A model generated the notes under the pieces. It did no database searches and had not been told where the DNA came from. It was given only the letters and a program-made list of their open reading frames with translations. From NCBI RefSeq assembly GCF_024753245.1, contig NZ_JANUGX010000013.1, positions 62,001-126,000 on the forward strand: a DNA stretch of 64,000 bases, in the 5' to 3' direction. The stretch comes from Massilia norwichensis. Its GTDB lineage: Bacteria; Pseudomonadota; Gammaproteobacteria; Burkholderiales; Burkholderiaceae_D. Shown piece by piece: positions 36,517-44,650 of the stretch (position 1 is its first letter; every line of letters begins with the position of its first letter). The translations under genes and the position numbers were made by a program.

Positions 36517-36990
36517 ATGAAAGCTATTCGATCTCTCACCGCCCTGGTCGCGGTCGGCGCCATCCTCGGCGGTTGCGCCAGCAGCAGCCCTGATCCCTAC
36601 TACGGCAACCAGCGCTACGGCGACGGCTATAACACCAGCTACCGCGACAGCGCGTCAAGCGGTTACGGCACCATCGAATCGATCCAGGTGACCAATGTCG
36701 AAGGCCGCACCAGCGGCGCCGGCGCCATCGTCGGCGGCCTGGTGGGCGCCTTGGCCGGCAACCAGGTCGGCAGCGGCGGCGGCCGTACCGCGGCCACCGT
36801 GGCCGGCGGCGTGGCGGGCGCGGCAATCGGCAACAACGTCGAACGCAACCGCGATGCAGGCCAGCAAGGCTATGCAGTGAATGTCCGCCTCGACAATGGC
36901 GAATACCGCACCGTGGTGCAGGACAATGTCTACGACCTGCGTGTGGGCAACCGCGTGCGCATCGTCGACGGCCGCGTCTACCGTTATTGA
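36517..36990 (+). CDS. Glycine-zipper 2TM lipoprotein (SlyB-like)
   Basis: 157 residues. Lipobox LGGC (Cys20). The centre (about 65-110) is a glycine-zipper pair (GAIVGGLVGALAGNQVGSGG and TVAGGVAGAAIGNNVE), and the C-terminus has the soluble YAVNVRLDNGEYRTVVQDN domain with RVGNRVRIVDG, as in 17-kDa antigen/SlyB proteins of the outer membrane. AGGAGGA precedes the ATG. It is followed after a hairpin by another secreted gene. Confidence 0.9.
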   Translation: MKAIRSLTALVAVGAILGGCASSSPDPYYGNQRYGDGYNTSYRDSASSGYGTIESIQVTNVEGRTSGAGAIVGGLVGALAGNQVGSGGGRTAATVAGGVAGAAIGNNVERNRDAGQQGYAVNVRLDNGEYRTVVQDNVYDLRVGNRVRIVDGRVYRY

Positions 36991-37001
36991 TCGGGCACTT
37001 G

Positions 37002-37032
37002 CGAAGGCCGGCGCGCGCTGCGCCGGCCTTCG
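37002..37032. terminator. Strong hairpin between two secreted-protein genes
   Basis: CGAAGGCCGGCG pairs perfectly with CGCCGGCCTTCG (7-nt loop). No T run; it may stabilise or attenuate the transcript rather than end it. Confidence 0.55.
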
Positions 37033-37056
37033 TGCGTCCGCAGAAGGGAGAACATC

Positions 37057-37446
37057 ATGAGACAAGCAACAGCGATGCTGCTGGCCGCCCTGCTCGCATC
37101 CGCGGGAGGCCTCGCCCAGGCCCAGTCGCAGCCCCAGGCGAACGACGACAGCACGGTCGCCCCGGCCGTGAAAGCGAAGCAGGCCGCGGAGATCCGCCAG
37201 GGCGATCCCGCGCGCTGGCAACAGAACGATCCGACGCGCCAGGCGCGGCTGAAGACTTTGCAGAAGGAGATCGGCGCGGCGTATGCGGAAGCGAAGAACG
37301 CCTGCCGCGAGAGCACGGCGGCCGAGCGTGCGGCCTGCCTGAAGGAAGCCCGCGCAACCTACGAGCAGGACATGAAGAATGCACCGGCCCAGCTGGACGC
37401 GGCGCCGGAAGGCGCCGTGCAGACCACGCGCACGGTGCAGAACTGA
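37057..37446 (+). CDS. Secreted protein with one C-x10-C unit
   Basis: 129 residues. Signal peptide to AQAQ (about 23). The mature part is polar and helical; NACRESTAAERAACLKEARA has the same C-x10-C spacing and following helix as the three repeats in the protein at 35774, so they are relatives. AGAAGGGAG precedes the ATG. Function unknown. It probably depends on the promoter of the preceding glycine-zipper gene. Confidence 0.75.
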   Translation: MRQATAMLLAALLASAGGLAQAQSQPQANDDSTVAPAVKAKQAAEIRQGDPARWQQNDPTRQARLKTLQKEIGAAYAEAKNACRESTAAERAACLKEARATYEQDMKNAPAQLDAAPEGAVQTTRTVQN

Positions 37447-37596
37447 GTTGTAGAAGCAGGATCGGCGGCGCGGAGAGCGCCCACAAAAAGACGGCGTCCA
37501 ATCCAGAGATTGCGACGCCGCTCAAGCCCCACCATATTCTGTGTCGTCTGCCATCCGAAGCGGCCCGGTGATGCCTGGCCGCTTGCGGATGCGCTC

Positions 37597-37950
37597 TCAG
37601 TATGCCATTTGCTGCGCGCGTTTGCGCTGTACGTACCAAGCGGCAACGCCAGCCAGAGCAGCAACCCCCAGCGCCGGCTTACCGAGCTTGCGCTTACGGA
37701 TGAAGCCTAGCACGGTTAGGGCATAAGGGGCCAGCGCCGATACGCTTGTACCGGTTGGTTTCAGCAGTGCGTCGGCACGCGCGCGCAGAACCCAGGTCGC
37801 GTGGTCGAGCACCGAATGGAACATCACTTCGGGACGGGCCGAGTGCTTGATCTGGGCGCGTGCGTGCGCGACGCCGGCGCGATAGAACTCGCCGTCGCGC
37901 AGCAGCGCGCGCTTCTTTTCCTCGTGGCTGCGATGATCGTTCTTGTCCAT
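37597..37950 (-). CDS. YqjK-like protein
   Basis: 117 residues, basic, with two short hydrophobic segments (about 70-82 and 92-107). It matches no strong motif, but it follows a DUF883 gene and a holin-like gene in the order of the E. coli yqjD-yqjE-yqjK operon and has a similar size and charge, so I infer a YqjK counterpart. GGAGAG precedes the ATG. Confidence 0.7.
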   Translation of the reverse strand: MDKNDHRSHEEKKRALLRDGEFYRAGVAHARAQIKHSARPEVMFHSVLDHATWVLRARADALLKPTGTSVSALAPYALTVLGFIRKRKLGKPALGVAALAGVAAWYVQRKRAQQMAY

Positions 37951-37961
37951 GTTCTCTCCGA

Positions 37962-38348
37962 TTACATAATCATGTCGCGGTCGTTGCGCAGTTCCTTCAT
38001 CGTCTCCGGGAAGGCCAGCTTGCCCTGCTTCAGCATGGACAGGCCCTTGGCCACCAGGATGCCGGTGACGACGAGGAAGACGATGAACATGACGAGCAGG
38101 ATCTTCCAACCCATTTCGTCCCAGGCCAGAGCGACGATGGTCGCGGTGCCGTAGGCGATGGCGAACCAGGTGGCGAGGATGGCGCCGGCGAAGATGGCGA
38201 CCAGCTCGATCAGGTGGTTGCGCACCTCGGTCATCTCGAGCGCGGCAAGCTCCACGCGCGACACCACGAGGCCGAACAGGTTTTTCGCCAGGCCCGTGAT
38301 CCCACCCATGAGGCCGGGGCCATGCACGACGTTTTCGTTATTTTCCAT
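37962..38348 (-). CDS. YqjE-like phage-holin-family membrane protein
   Basis: 128 residues with two membrane helices (about 48-72 and 82-104) and a preceding amphipathic region, as in the holin_3_6/YqjE family. Despite the name there is no prophage here; these proteins sit in the inner membrane, often beside ribosome-binding YqjD. It lies between the DUF883 gene and the YqjK-like gene. Confidence 0.83.
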   Translation of the reverse strand: MENNENVVHGPGLMGGITGLAKNLFGLVVSRVELAALEMTEVRNHLIELVAIFAGAILATWFAIAYGTATIVALAWDEMGWKILLVMFIVFLVVTGILVAKGLSMLKQGKLAFPETMKELRNDRDMIM

Positions 38349-38366
38349 GGCTGCCCCCGACCCGGA

Positions 38367-38726
38367 TTATTTGCGGCCCAGCAGGACACCGAGCAGCAGG
38401 CCAGCGCCGGCTGCCACGGCAACGGTGCGCCATGGGTTGTCTTTAACGTAGACATCGGCAGACTGCGCCAGTTCCTTGCCCTTGACCATGGCTTGATCCT
38501 TGTACTGGCTGCCCTTGCCCAGCGCCGCGTCCAGCATGTGCATGCCGCGCTCGCGCAGTTCGTCGGCCTTGGTGCCGGTCAGCGAGGCGGCCGCGGTCAG
38601 CAGCGACTGGGCATCCTTGACCAGCGTCTGCATGTCGGCGCCGGCATCGTCCAGCTTGCCGTCGATGGAAGCCGCGGTGGCTTTGGCGCGTGCGGCGTTG
38701 GCGTTGGCGCGGATGGATTCGAGCAT
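38367..38726 (-). CDS. DUF883 protein, YqjD/ElaB type
   Basis: 119 residues. A long amphipathic helix (about 1-85) is followed by VKDNPWRTVAVAAGAGLLLG and a final arginine-lysine end, the C-tail membrane anchor of YqjD/ElaB. In E. coli these tether inactive ribosomes to the membrane in stationary phase. AAGGAG precedes the ATG. It is in the operon downstream of the ferritin-like gene. Confidence 0.88.
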   Translation of the reverse strand: MLESIRANANAARAKATAASIDGKLDDAGADMQTLVKDAQSLLTAAASLTGTKADELRERGMHMLDAALGKGSQYKDQAMVKGKELAQSADVYVKDNPWRTVAVAAGAGLLLGVLLGRK

Positions 38727-38764
38727 GTTGTACTCCTTGTTCTTTGGTGGGTTGGTAAGAATTC

Positions 38765-39301
38765 TTATGCCAGCAGGTCGGCCATGTCGTCGGCGTGTTC
38801 CTCTTCGGTCGCCAGGATCTCGATCAGCATGTTCTTGGTGGTCGGGTCCTTGTCGCCGATCGCCAGGATCATCTGGCGGTAGGATTCGATCGCCACGCGC
38901 TCGGCGATCAGGTCGGCGCGGATCATCGCCTGCACGTCTTCCGAATCGTCGTACTCGGCGTGGCTGCGCTGGGTCAGCGTGGCCGGGTTGAAGTTCGGCG
39001 AACCGTTCAGCTGCACGATGCGCTCGGCGATGCGGTCGGCGTGGTCCTGTTCCTGCTGGGCGTGCTCGAGGAACTCGGCCTTGATGTGGGCGACGTTCGG
39101 GCCGCTCGCGGTGTAGTAGTGACGCTTGTAGCGCAGCACGCACAGCAGCTCGGTGGCCAGCGCGGCGTTCAGCATCGCCACCACCGCCTCGCGGTCGGCG
39201 GCGTAGCCTGCGGTCACGGCGCCGTCTTCGAGGTTGGCGGCGGCCCGGCGGATCTCCTCGATGTCGAAGCCGTGCGCCAGGTTGGAATTCGTCTCGTTCA
39301 T
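38765..39301 (-). CDS. Ferritin-like (bacterioferritin-type) protein
   Basis: 178 residues forming a four-helix bundle with the metal-binding Glu/His pattern: ATELLCVLRYKRHYY, then EFLEHAQQEQDHADRIAER, RADLIAERVAIESYRQM and ATEEEHADDMADLL. It probably stores or oxidises iron and protects against oxidative damage. It is 45 bp downstream of the OmpA/DUF4398 gene on the same strand and 38 bp upstream of the DUF883 gene. Confidence 0.87.
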   Translation of the reverse strand: MNETNSNLAHGFDIEEIRRAAANLEDGAVTAGYAADREAVVAMLNAALATELLCVLRYKRHYYTASGPNVAHIKAEFLEHAQQEQDHADRIAERIVQLNGSPNFNPATLTQRSHAEYDDSEDVQAMIRADLIAERVAIESYRQMILAIGDKDPTTKNMLIEILATEEEHADDMADLLA

Positions 39302-39346
39302 GGTCTGTCTACCCTTCTTTCAAATAAAACTGCAACTGCGGATGAA

Positions 39347-40270
39347 TCAGCGCGCCGCCGCTCGCGGCGGGATCGACGCGTTCTCGTTCGACAGCACGAT
39401 TTCGACGCGGCGGTTCAGCTGGCGGTTCGAGGCGCTGTCGTTCGACGCCACCGGGTACGCTTCGCCATAGCCGCGCATCGCCACGCGCTCGCGCGGGACG
39501 CCGAGGCTGGTCAGGGCCTGGGCCACGGATTGGGCGCGGCGCTCCGACAGTTCCTGGTTATGGGAATGGCTGCCGGTGCTGTCGGTAAATCCTTCGACCA
39601 GCACGGTGCGGTCGGGGTTCTGCATCATGACCTCGGCCAATTTGCGCACGGTCGCCATGCCGTTCGGCGTCAGCTCGGCGCGGTCGGTACCGAACAGGAC
39701 GTCTCCGATCGTGACCACCATGCCGCGCTCGGTCTTCTGCGCGTGCAGCTCGACCAGGATGGCTTCCAGGCGCGCCGAACGCTCGGCCAGCTGGGCGGCC
39801 TGCTGCTGGGCAGCGGCGGCCTGGGCCTGGGCGTCCTGGGCTTGCTGCTGGGCAGCGGCGACCTGGGCGTTGGCGGCGGCGGCTTCGCGCTTGGCGCGCT
39901 CGGCCTCGGCGGTGCGGGCTTCGAGCTGCACGCGGTCGCGCTGGCGGCTGGCATCGGCGATCTCGGCCTCGGCGGTCTTGGCCTTCGCCACTTCCTGGGC
40001 GGTGGCGATGCGCTGCTTGGCCACATAGGCCAGGCGGTCGATGGTGTCCAGGCTCTCGCGCTTGGCGGCGGCCTGGTTGGCGCGGTCGAGCGCCTCGCTG
40101 GCCTGGCGGAATTCCATCGGTGCGTTGCTGGCGACGGCCGGGTTGTTGCTGGCGGCCACATAATCGGCGCGCGCCTCGTCGAGGGTGGCGGTGGTGGTCG
40201 GGACGGTGCTGCAGGCGGCCAGCAGCACGGCGCTGGCGAAGGCCGCCGATTTCAGAAACGTCGATTTCAT
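39347..40270 (-). CDS. DUF4398-OmpA lipoprotein
   Basis: 307 residues. Lipobox LAAC (Cys20). Residues about 28-110 are a DUF4398 helical hairpin, about 110-180 an Ala/Gln-rich coiled coil (AAAQQQAQDAQAQAAAAQQQ), and about 190-300 an OmpA peptidoglycan-binding domain (FGTDRAELTPNG, GFTDSTGSHSHNQELSERRA, NRQLNRRVEIVL). It likely bridges the outer membrane and the wall across a long arm. It follows a DUF4398-only lipoprotein by 13 bp. Confidence 0.9.
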   Translation of the reverse strand: MKSTFLKSAAFASAVLLAACSTVPTTTATLDEARADYVAASNNPAVASNAPMEFRQASEALDRANQAAAKRESLDTIDRLAYVAKQRIATAQEVAKAKTAEAEIADASRQRDRVQLEARTAEAERAKREAAAANAQVAAAQQQAQDAQAQAAAAQQQAAQLAERSARLEAILVELHAQKTERGMVVTIGDVLFGTDRAELTPNGMATVRKLAEVMMQNPDRTVLVEGFTDSTGSHSHNQELSERRAQSVAQALTSLGVPRERVAMRGYGEAYPVASNDSASNRQLNRRVEIVLSNENASIPPRAAAR

Positions 40271-40283
40271 CGTAGCTCCTTTT

Positions 40284-40676
40284 TTATTGTTGATCGGAAT
40301 TGGCGCGGTCCACTTCCTGGCGCAGCACGCGCAGATCTTCGTTCAGCGCGTTCGATGCCGCCGTGGCCTTGGCCGAGGTCGCCTTGGCCTGGGCCAGCTT
40401 GGCATCGGCCTGGGCCTGCACCGCGAGTTCGCGGGCGCGCTTGTAATCCTTGGCGGCCAGCGCCTGGTTGGCCTGCATCATCTTGCTGCGAGCGGCGCTG
40501 ATCTCTTCCGGCGCCAGCTCGGGCGCACCGGCCGACACGGCGTTATCGACGGCGTTGTGCGATACCGCGACAGCAGCCGTGGCCGGGGTCTTTTCCGGGC
40601 TCGCGCAGGCGGCCAGGCTCAAGACCGCGGCGGCTGCGCCAACCCGCAACAACAGGTTCATCGATTTCATGTCCAT
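40284..40676 (-). CDS. DUF4398 lipoprotein
   Basis: 130 residues. Lipobox LAAC (Cys24). The mature part (about 50-128) is a DUF4398 helical hairpin like the N-terminal half of the next protein, so the pair looks like a duplication with and without the OmpA domain. It is first in a probable operon continuing to the OmpA, ferritin-like and yqjDEK-like genes, driven by the promoter at 40756-40715. Confidence 0.83.
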   Translation of the reverse strand: MDMKSMNLLLRVGAAAAVLSLAACASPEKTPATAAVAVSHNAVDNAVSAGAPELAPEEISAARSKMMQANQALAAKDYKRARELAVQAQADAKLAQAKATSAKATAASNALNEDLRVLRQEVDRANSDQQ

Positions 40677-40714
40677 CGTCGTACTCCCGTTTGAAGAAAG
40701 ATTGTGTTGGTAAC

Positions 40715-40756
40715 GTTATAAGCCTCTTGCTCACAGAGATCGGTTCGCTGCCGCAC
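40715..40756 (-). promoter_or_regulatory. Envelope-regulon promoter of the DUF4398 operon
   Basis: Reverse strand: GTGCG-GCAG-CGAAC (40756-40743) followed by CGA. TATAAC at 40720-40715, five of six consensus bases, is exactly 29.5 bp from the centre. Confidence 0.75.
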
Positions 40757-40793
40757 ATAGAGCCTGTGTTGCATCAATGCCTACCCCGCTTGG

Positions 40794-40835
40794 GTGCGAC
40801 ACCGCACATTGATTTGCCGACCTTTACGTTAATGT
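40794..40835 (+). promoter_or_regulatory. Envelope-regulon promoter of the AsmA gene
   Basis: GTGCG-ACAC-CGCAC (40794-40807); the following triplet is ATT. TAATGT at 40830-40835 is at the standard distance. It is 51 bp from the oppositely facing site. Confidence 0.65.
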
Positions 40836-40868
40836 GGCCTCAACACACTCCCACCAGAAGGATTGCTT

Positions 40869-42992
40869 ATGACAACCCAACAGCATGAGGAGAACAGGCC
40901 GGCGGACCAGGCGAGCCCCGGCAACGCATCCGGCAAGCACCACGGCAAGCGCGCCATGTCGCGCGGGCTGAAGATCGTGCTCTGGATCCTCGGCATCCTG
41001 ATCGCCATCCCGGTCATCGCCATCATCATCCTGCTGACCTTCGACTGGAACCGCGCCAAGCCCTGGCTGAACGCCAAGGTCAGCGACGCCATCGACCGCC
41101 CCTTCGCCATCGTCGGCGATCTGTCGGTCAAATGGGAACGCCCGTCGGACACCATCATCCCGGGCCAGCGCACCTGGCGCGACCACATTCCCTGGCCGCA
41201 CCTCTACGCCAACGACGTGCACGTCGGCAATCCGGCCAACATGGCCAGGGGCGATACCGCCAGCGTGCGCCAGGTCTCGTTCTCGCTGAACCCCTTCCCG
41301 CTGCTCAAGCACACGATCAATATTCCCGTGCTGCGGGTCGACGGTCCGCGCCTGGAACTGCTGCGCACCGATGCGACGCACTACAACTGGGCCTACAAGC
41401 ACGAGAAGAAGGAATCGAAGTGGGAGCTCGACCTCGAGCGCCTGGTGCTGGCCAAGGGCGTCATCCACATCAAGGATGCGGTCACCGACGCCGACATCAC
41501 GGCCGACGTCGACACCATCGCCAACGATCCGACATACGGCGTCGCCTTCAAGGTCCACGGCACCTACAACGACGCGCCGGTCACGGGCGGCGGCAAGACC
41601 GGCGGCGTGCTGACCCTGAAGGACCAGGACGCGCCCTTCCCGGTCCAGGCCGACGTGCGTTCGGGTCCGGCCCGGCTGGCGCTCGAAGGCACGGTCACGC
41701 GGCCGGCCAAGCTGGCCGGGGTCGACCTGCAGCTGAAGCTGGCGGGCCGCAGCCTGGCGCGGCTCTACCCCTTCACCGGGGTGGTGCTGCCCGAGACCCC
41801 GCCCTTCTCGACCGACGGCCACCTGACCGGCACGCTGGCCGACGAATCGGACAGCAAGCGCAGCCGCTGGACCTACGAGAAGTTCAAGGGCAAGGTCGGC
41901 GAGTCCGACATCAACGGCACCCTGACCTTCCAGGGCCAGAAGCCGCGCAACAAGCTGAGCGGCACCATCCACTCGAACCAGCTGCGCTTTGCCGACCTGG
42001 GTCCGCTGGTCGGCGCCGATTCCAACGCCAGCAAGCGCGAACGCGGCGTGGCCGCGGTGCAGCCGAAGGACAAGGCGCTGCCGGTCGAGAAGTTCAACAC
42101 CGCGAAGTGGAAGGTGCTGGACGCCGACGTGCGCTTCACCGCCGACCGCATCGTCAAGACCGCGCAGCTGCCGCTCAACAAGCTGAACACCCACCTGACG
42201 CTGGACAACGGCGTGCTGAAACTGCACCCGCTTAACTTCGGCCTGGCCGGCGGCACCGTGACGTCGGACATCACGCTGGACGGCAGCGGCGGCGCCGGCA
42301 AGGATGCGATCAAGGCCACGCTGGACGCCACCGCGCGCCACATCGAGGTCAAGCAGCTGTTCCCGCAGGTCCAGAAGATCCAGCAGGCCACCGCCGGCGA
42401 CATCTATGCGCAGGCCAAGCTGACCGCCACCGGCGACTCGGTCGGCGAGATGCTCGCCAAGTCGAACGGCGAAGTGAAGGGCCTGGTCAGCGAAGGCGTG
42501 GTCAGCAAGCTGCTGCTCGAGGAAGCCGGCCTGAACGTCGGCAACATCATCATCACCAAGCTGTTCGGCGACAAACAGGTCCAGCTGAACTGCCTGGCGT
42601 CCGACCTCGACGTCAAGAACGGCGTGGCCTCGACCAACACCTTCGTGCTCGACACCGAGGAAGCGATCGTCGACATCAACGGCTGGGTCAACCTCGGCAA
42701 CGAGCAGATGGACCTGCGCGTGAAGCCGGAGACCAAGGCGCTGCGCCTGTTCACGCTGCGCACCCCGTTCTACGTGCGCGGCACCTTCAAGAAGCCCGAC
42801 CTGCAGCTCGACAAGAAGGTGCTGGCGATGAAGGGTGGCGCCGCGGTGGCGCTGGCCGTGGTGGCCGCGCCGGCCGCCGCCCTGCTCCCCCTGATCAACA
42901 CCGGTCCGGGCGAGAAGAGCCCCTGCGCTTCCCTGCTGGCCGAGGCCAGGGCCAAGCCGCAGGCGCCGCCGCCGGGCAAACAGAAACGCTGA
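40869..42992 (+). CDS. AsmA family protein
   Basis: 707 residues. After a polar 35-residue tail comes one membrane helix (about 37-60, VLWILGILIAIPVIAIIILL), then a long periplasmic region of AsmA-type beta structure, with the AsmA_2 part (about 450-640) including LEEAGLNVGNIIITKLFGDKQVQLNCL and VASTNTFVLDTEEAIVDINGWVN. The C-terminus is hydrophobic then basic. The family is tied to lipid movement between membranes. AAGGA precedes the ATG. Confidence 0.9.
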   Translation: MTTQQHEENRPADQASPGNASGKHHGKRAMSRGLKIVLWILGILIAIPVIAIIILLTFDWNRAKPWLNAKVSDAIDRPFAIVGDLSVKWERPSDTIIPGQRTWRDHIPWPHLYANDVHVGNPANMARGDTASVRQVSFSLNPFPLLKHTINIPVLRVDGPRLELLRTDATHYNWAYKHEKKESKWELDLERLVLAKGVIHIKDAVTDADITADVDTIANDPTYGVAFKVHGTYNDAPVTGGGKTGGVLTLKDQDAPFPVQADVRSGPARLALEGTVTRPAKLAGVDLQLKLAGRSLARLYPFTGVVLPETPPFSTDGHLTGTLADESDSKRSRWTYEKFKGKVGESDINGTLTFQGQKPRNKLSGTIHSNQLRFADLGPLVGADSNASKRERGVAAVQPKDKALPVEKFNTAKWKVLDADVRFTADRIVKTAQLPLNKLNTHLTLDNGVLKLHPLNFGLAGGTVTSDITLDGSGGAGKDAIKATLDATARHIEVKQLFPQVQKIQQATAGDIYAQAKLTATGDSVGEMLAKSNGEVKGLVSEGVVSKLLLEEAGLNVGNIIITKLFGDKQVQLNCLASDLDVKNGVASTNTFVLDTEEAIVDINGWVNLGNEQMDLRVKPETKALRLFTLRTPFYVRGTFKKPDLQLDKKVLAMKGGAAVALAVVAAPAAALLPLINTGPGEKSPCASLLAEARAKPQAPPPGKQKR

Positions 42993-43007
42993 GCTGAGTG
43001 CAGGTGT

Positions 43008-43049
43008 GTGAGATGTCGAACAGACCCCAGTTTTGTGCATTACTAGAAT
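43008..43049 (+). promoter_or_regulatory. Envelope-regulon promoter of the BON/glycine-zipper pair
   Basis: GTGAG-ATGT-CGAAC followed by AGA (43008-43021); left half one base off consensus. TAGAAT at 43044-43049 matches five of six -10 bases at the standard distance. Confidence 0.7.
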
Positions 43050-43058
43050 GGAATCACT

Positions 43059-43370
43059 ATGAAGCAATTCGGATGTACCGCGACGCTGCTGGCTGCCTTG
43101 GTGCTGGGCCCGGTGACCGTCTCGGGATGTGCCTCGACCAATTCGCAATCGGACCAGGCCATCAAGGACGCCACCATCACGACCGGAGTCAAGGCAGCCA
43201 TCGTCGGGGATCCGAACCTGAAGGTTTCCGAGCTCAAAGTGGAAACCGATCAGGGCGTCGTGCAGCTGGGCGGATACGTCAGCTCGGCGGACGACGTGGC
43301 GGCGGCTGCAGCGGCCGCGCGCACAGTGAAGGGCGTGAAGTCGGTCAGGAATGACCTGCGCCTCAGGTAG
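43059..43370 (+). CDS. BON-domain lipoprotein
   Basis: 103 residues. Lipobox VSGC (Cys24), then a single BON domain (about 35-103) ending VKSVRNDLRLR. It is similar to the BON lipoprotein at 35396, so the window holds two. GGAAT upstream is a weak Shine-Dalgarno. A glycine-zipper gene follows 35 bp later and likely shares the promoter. Confidence 0.87.
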   Translation: MKQFGCTATLLAALVLGPVTVSGCASTNSQSDQAIKDATITTGVKAAIVGDPNLKVSELKVETDQGVVQLGGYVSSADDVAAAAAAARTVKGVKSVRNDLRLR

Positions 43371-43405
43371 AAGACAAGACCAAACCCACCGTAAGGAGAT
43401 CCATC

Positions 43406-43627
43406 ATGAAAACCATCAAACAAATCGTTCTGACTGCTTCCCTGGCAACTGCTGCACTGGCCATGACCGGCTGCGCCGACATGTCGCGCCAGGACCGTAA
43501 CACCGCTGTCGGCGCCGGCGTCGGCGCCGTGGCCGGCTCGGTCCTGACTGGCGGCAGCGCTGTCGGCGCAGTGGGCGGCGCAGCCGTCGGCGGCGTGATC
43601 GGCAACCAGACCGGCAAGACCCACTAA
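43406..43627 (+). CDS. Small glycine-zipper lipoprotein (OsmB-like)
   Basis: 73 residues. Lipobox MTGC (Cys23), then a glycine-zipper hairpin (AVGAGVGAVAGSVLTGGSAV and GGAAVGGVIGNQTG), the size and layout of OsmB-type osmotically induced lipoproteins. AAGGAG precedes the ATG and a strong terminator follows. Confidence 0.87.
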   Translation: MKTIKQIVLTASLATAALAMTGCADMSRQDRNTAVGAGVGAVAGSVLTGGSAVGAVGGAAVGGVIGNQTGKTH

Positions 43628-43661
43628 GTCGCACGGCAGCCCGCTCGACGCGGGTGATGTG

Positions 43662-43697
43662 AAAACGCCCCGCTTCGTGCGGGGCGTTTTGTTTTGT
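43662..43697 (+). terminator. Rho-independent terminator
   Basis: AAAACGCCCCGC-TTCGT-GCGGGGCGTTTT followed by GTTTTG; it could also work in reverse for the Crp/Fnr gene. Confidence 0.92.
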
Positions 43698-43740
43698 GCC
43701 GATCGATGGAAGAAAAGCCGCCGGGCCGGCGGCCCGGAGA

Positions 43741-44472
43741 TCACACGAACAGCGGTGCGGAGGTGCCGGCCCCAGCCTCGCGCACGATCTCGTAGCAGGT
43801 GCAGGCGGCGTGGGACAAGCCGAGCGGATCGAGGATCTCGATATTGCCCCGGCTGTAGTTGATCAGGCCCTGCTGCTGCAGCGCGCTGGCGGCCTTGGTG
43901 ACGCCGACCCGCCGCACACCCAGCGCATGCGCCAGGAATTCGTGGGTCAGGTGGAAGCGGTCGGACTGCAGGCGGTCGCGCGTGACGAGCAGCGATCGCG
44001 CCAGGCGCGCTTCGAGCACGTGGTAGCGGCTGCACACGGCGATCTGGATGGCCTGGGCCAGCAGCGTGTCCGTGTAGCGGTACAGCACGCGCTGCAGCGC
44101 CGGACTACGCGCGAACTCGGCGCGAAACAGGTCGGCGTCGATGCGGCTGGCACTGCCGGCACGCTGCACCACGGCGCGCACCTGGGTGGTGTCGTGGCCG
44201 AGCGCGACGGTGGCGCCGATCATGCCTTCGCGGCCGACCAGGCCGACTTCCAGCGTCATGCGCACTTCGGCCACGGCCATCATCGAGACCAGGCAGTCGT
44301 GCGGAAAATAGATGTGGCGGATGGGGTCGCCCGGTTCGCACAGCACGGCCCCCACCTCCACCTGGACCTGGTCGAGCGCCGGCAGCATGCGTGCCAGATC
44401 TTCCGGCGGAAGCGCGGCCAGCAGCAGGTTGGCGTTATGCTCGGCGACCATGGGTGCAGCAGGAGAATTCAT
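43741..44472 (-). CDS. Crp/Fnr family transcriptional regulator
   Basis: 243 residues. Residues about 15-135 form the cyclic-nucleotide-binding-like beta roll without the ligand Arg/Ser pattern of Crp and without Fnr-type N-terminal cysteines. The C-terminal helix-turn-helix (about 170-215) reads HLTHEFLAHALGVRRVGVTK, so its recognition helix differs from Crp (RETVGR). Such LGVRRVGVT-type members are common in proteobacteria with poorly known signals. The divergent promoter carries a copy of the palindrome found before the surrounding envelope genes, making it the best candidate for their activator. Confidence 0.9.
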   Translation of the reverse strand: MNSPAAPMVAEHNANLLLAALPPEDLARMLPALDQVQVEVGAVLCEPGDPIRHIYFPHDCLVSMMAVAEVRMTLEVGLVGREGMIGATVALGHDTTQVRAVVQRAGSASRIDADLFRAEFARSPALQRVLYRYTDTLLAQAIQIAVCSRYHVLEARLARSLLVTRDRLQSDRFHLTHEFLAHALGVRRVGVTKAASALQQQGLINYSRGNIEILDPLGLSHAACTCYEIVREAGAGTSAPLFV

Positions 44473-44574
44473 CGGACCCTCGCGGTTGGACGCCAGGGCA
44501 GAGCTGCGGCTGACGTCGCGGTATCATTTGCTAACAACTTTTGGTCAGCGTACCGGCGCGGCCGGGCGAAGTAT

Positions 44575-44616
44575 GTACGGTGACGCACGGAACCGGTTGT
44601 TGTTGACAGAGACAAT
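44575..44616 (+). promoter_or_regulatory. Envelope-regulon promoter between the Crp/Fnr gene and its divergent neighbour
   Basis: GTACG-GTGA-CGCAC followed by GGA (44575-44588), with GACAAT at 44611-44616 for the forward gene. In reverse, TACGCT at 44552-44547 is also at the right distance, so autoregulation is possible. Confidence 0.72.
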
Positions 44617-44650
44617 GCCTGGACCGAACTGAAGAACATAGAGGCCAGCC

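Noticed and set aside
37962..38348. Holin-family gene as a prophage marker
   Set aside because: Neighbours are DUF883 and YqjK-like genes; no other phage gene is present.
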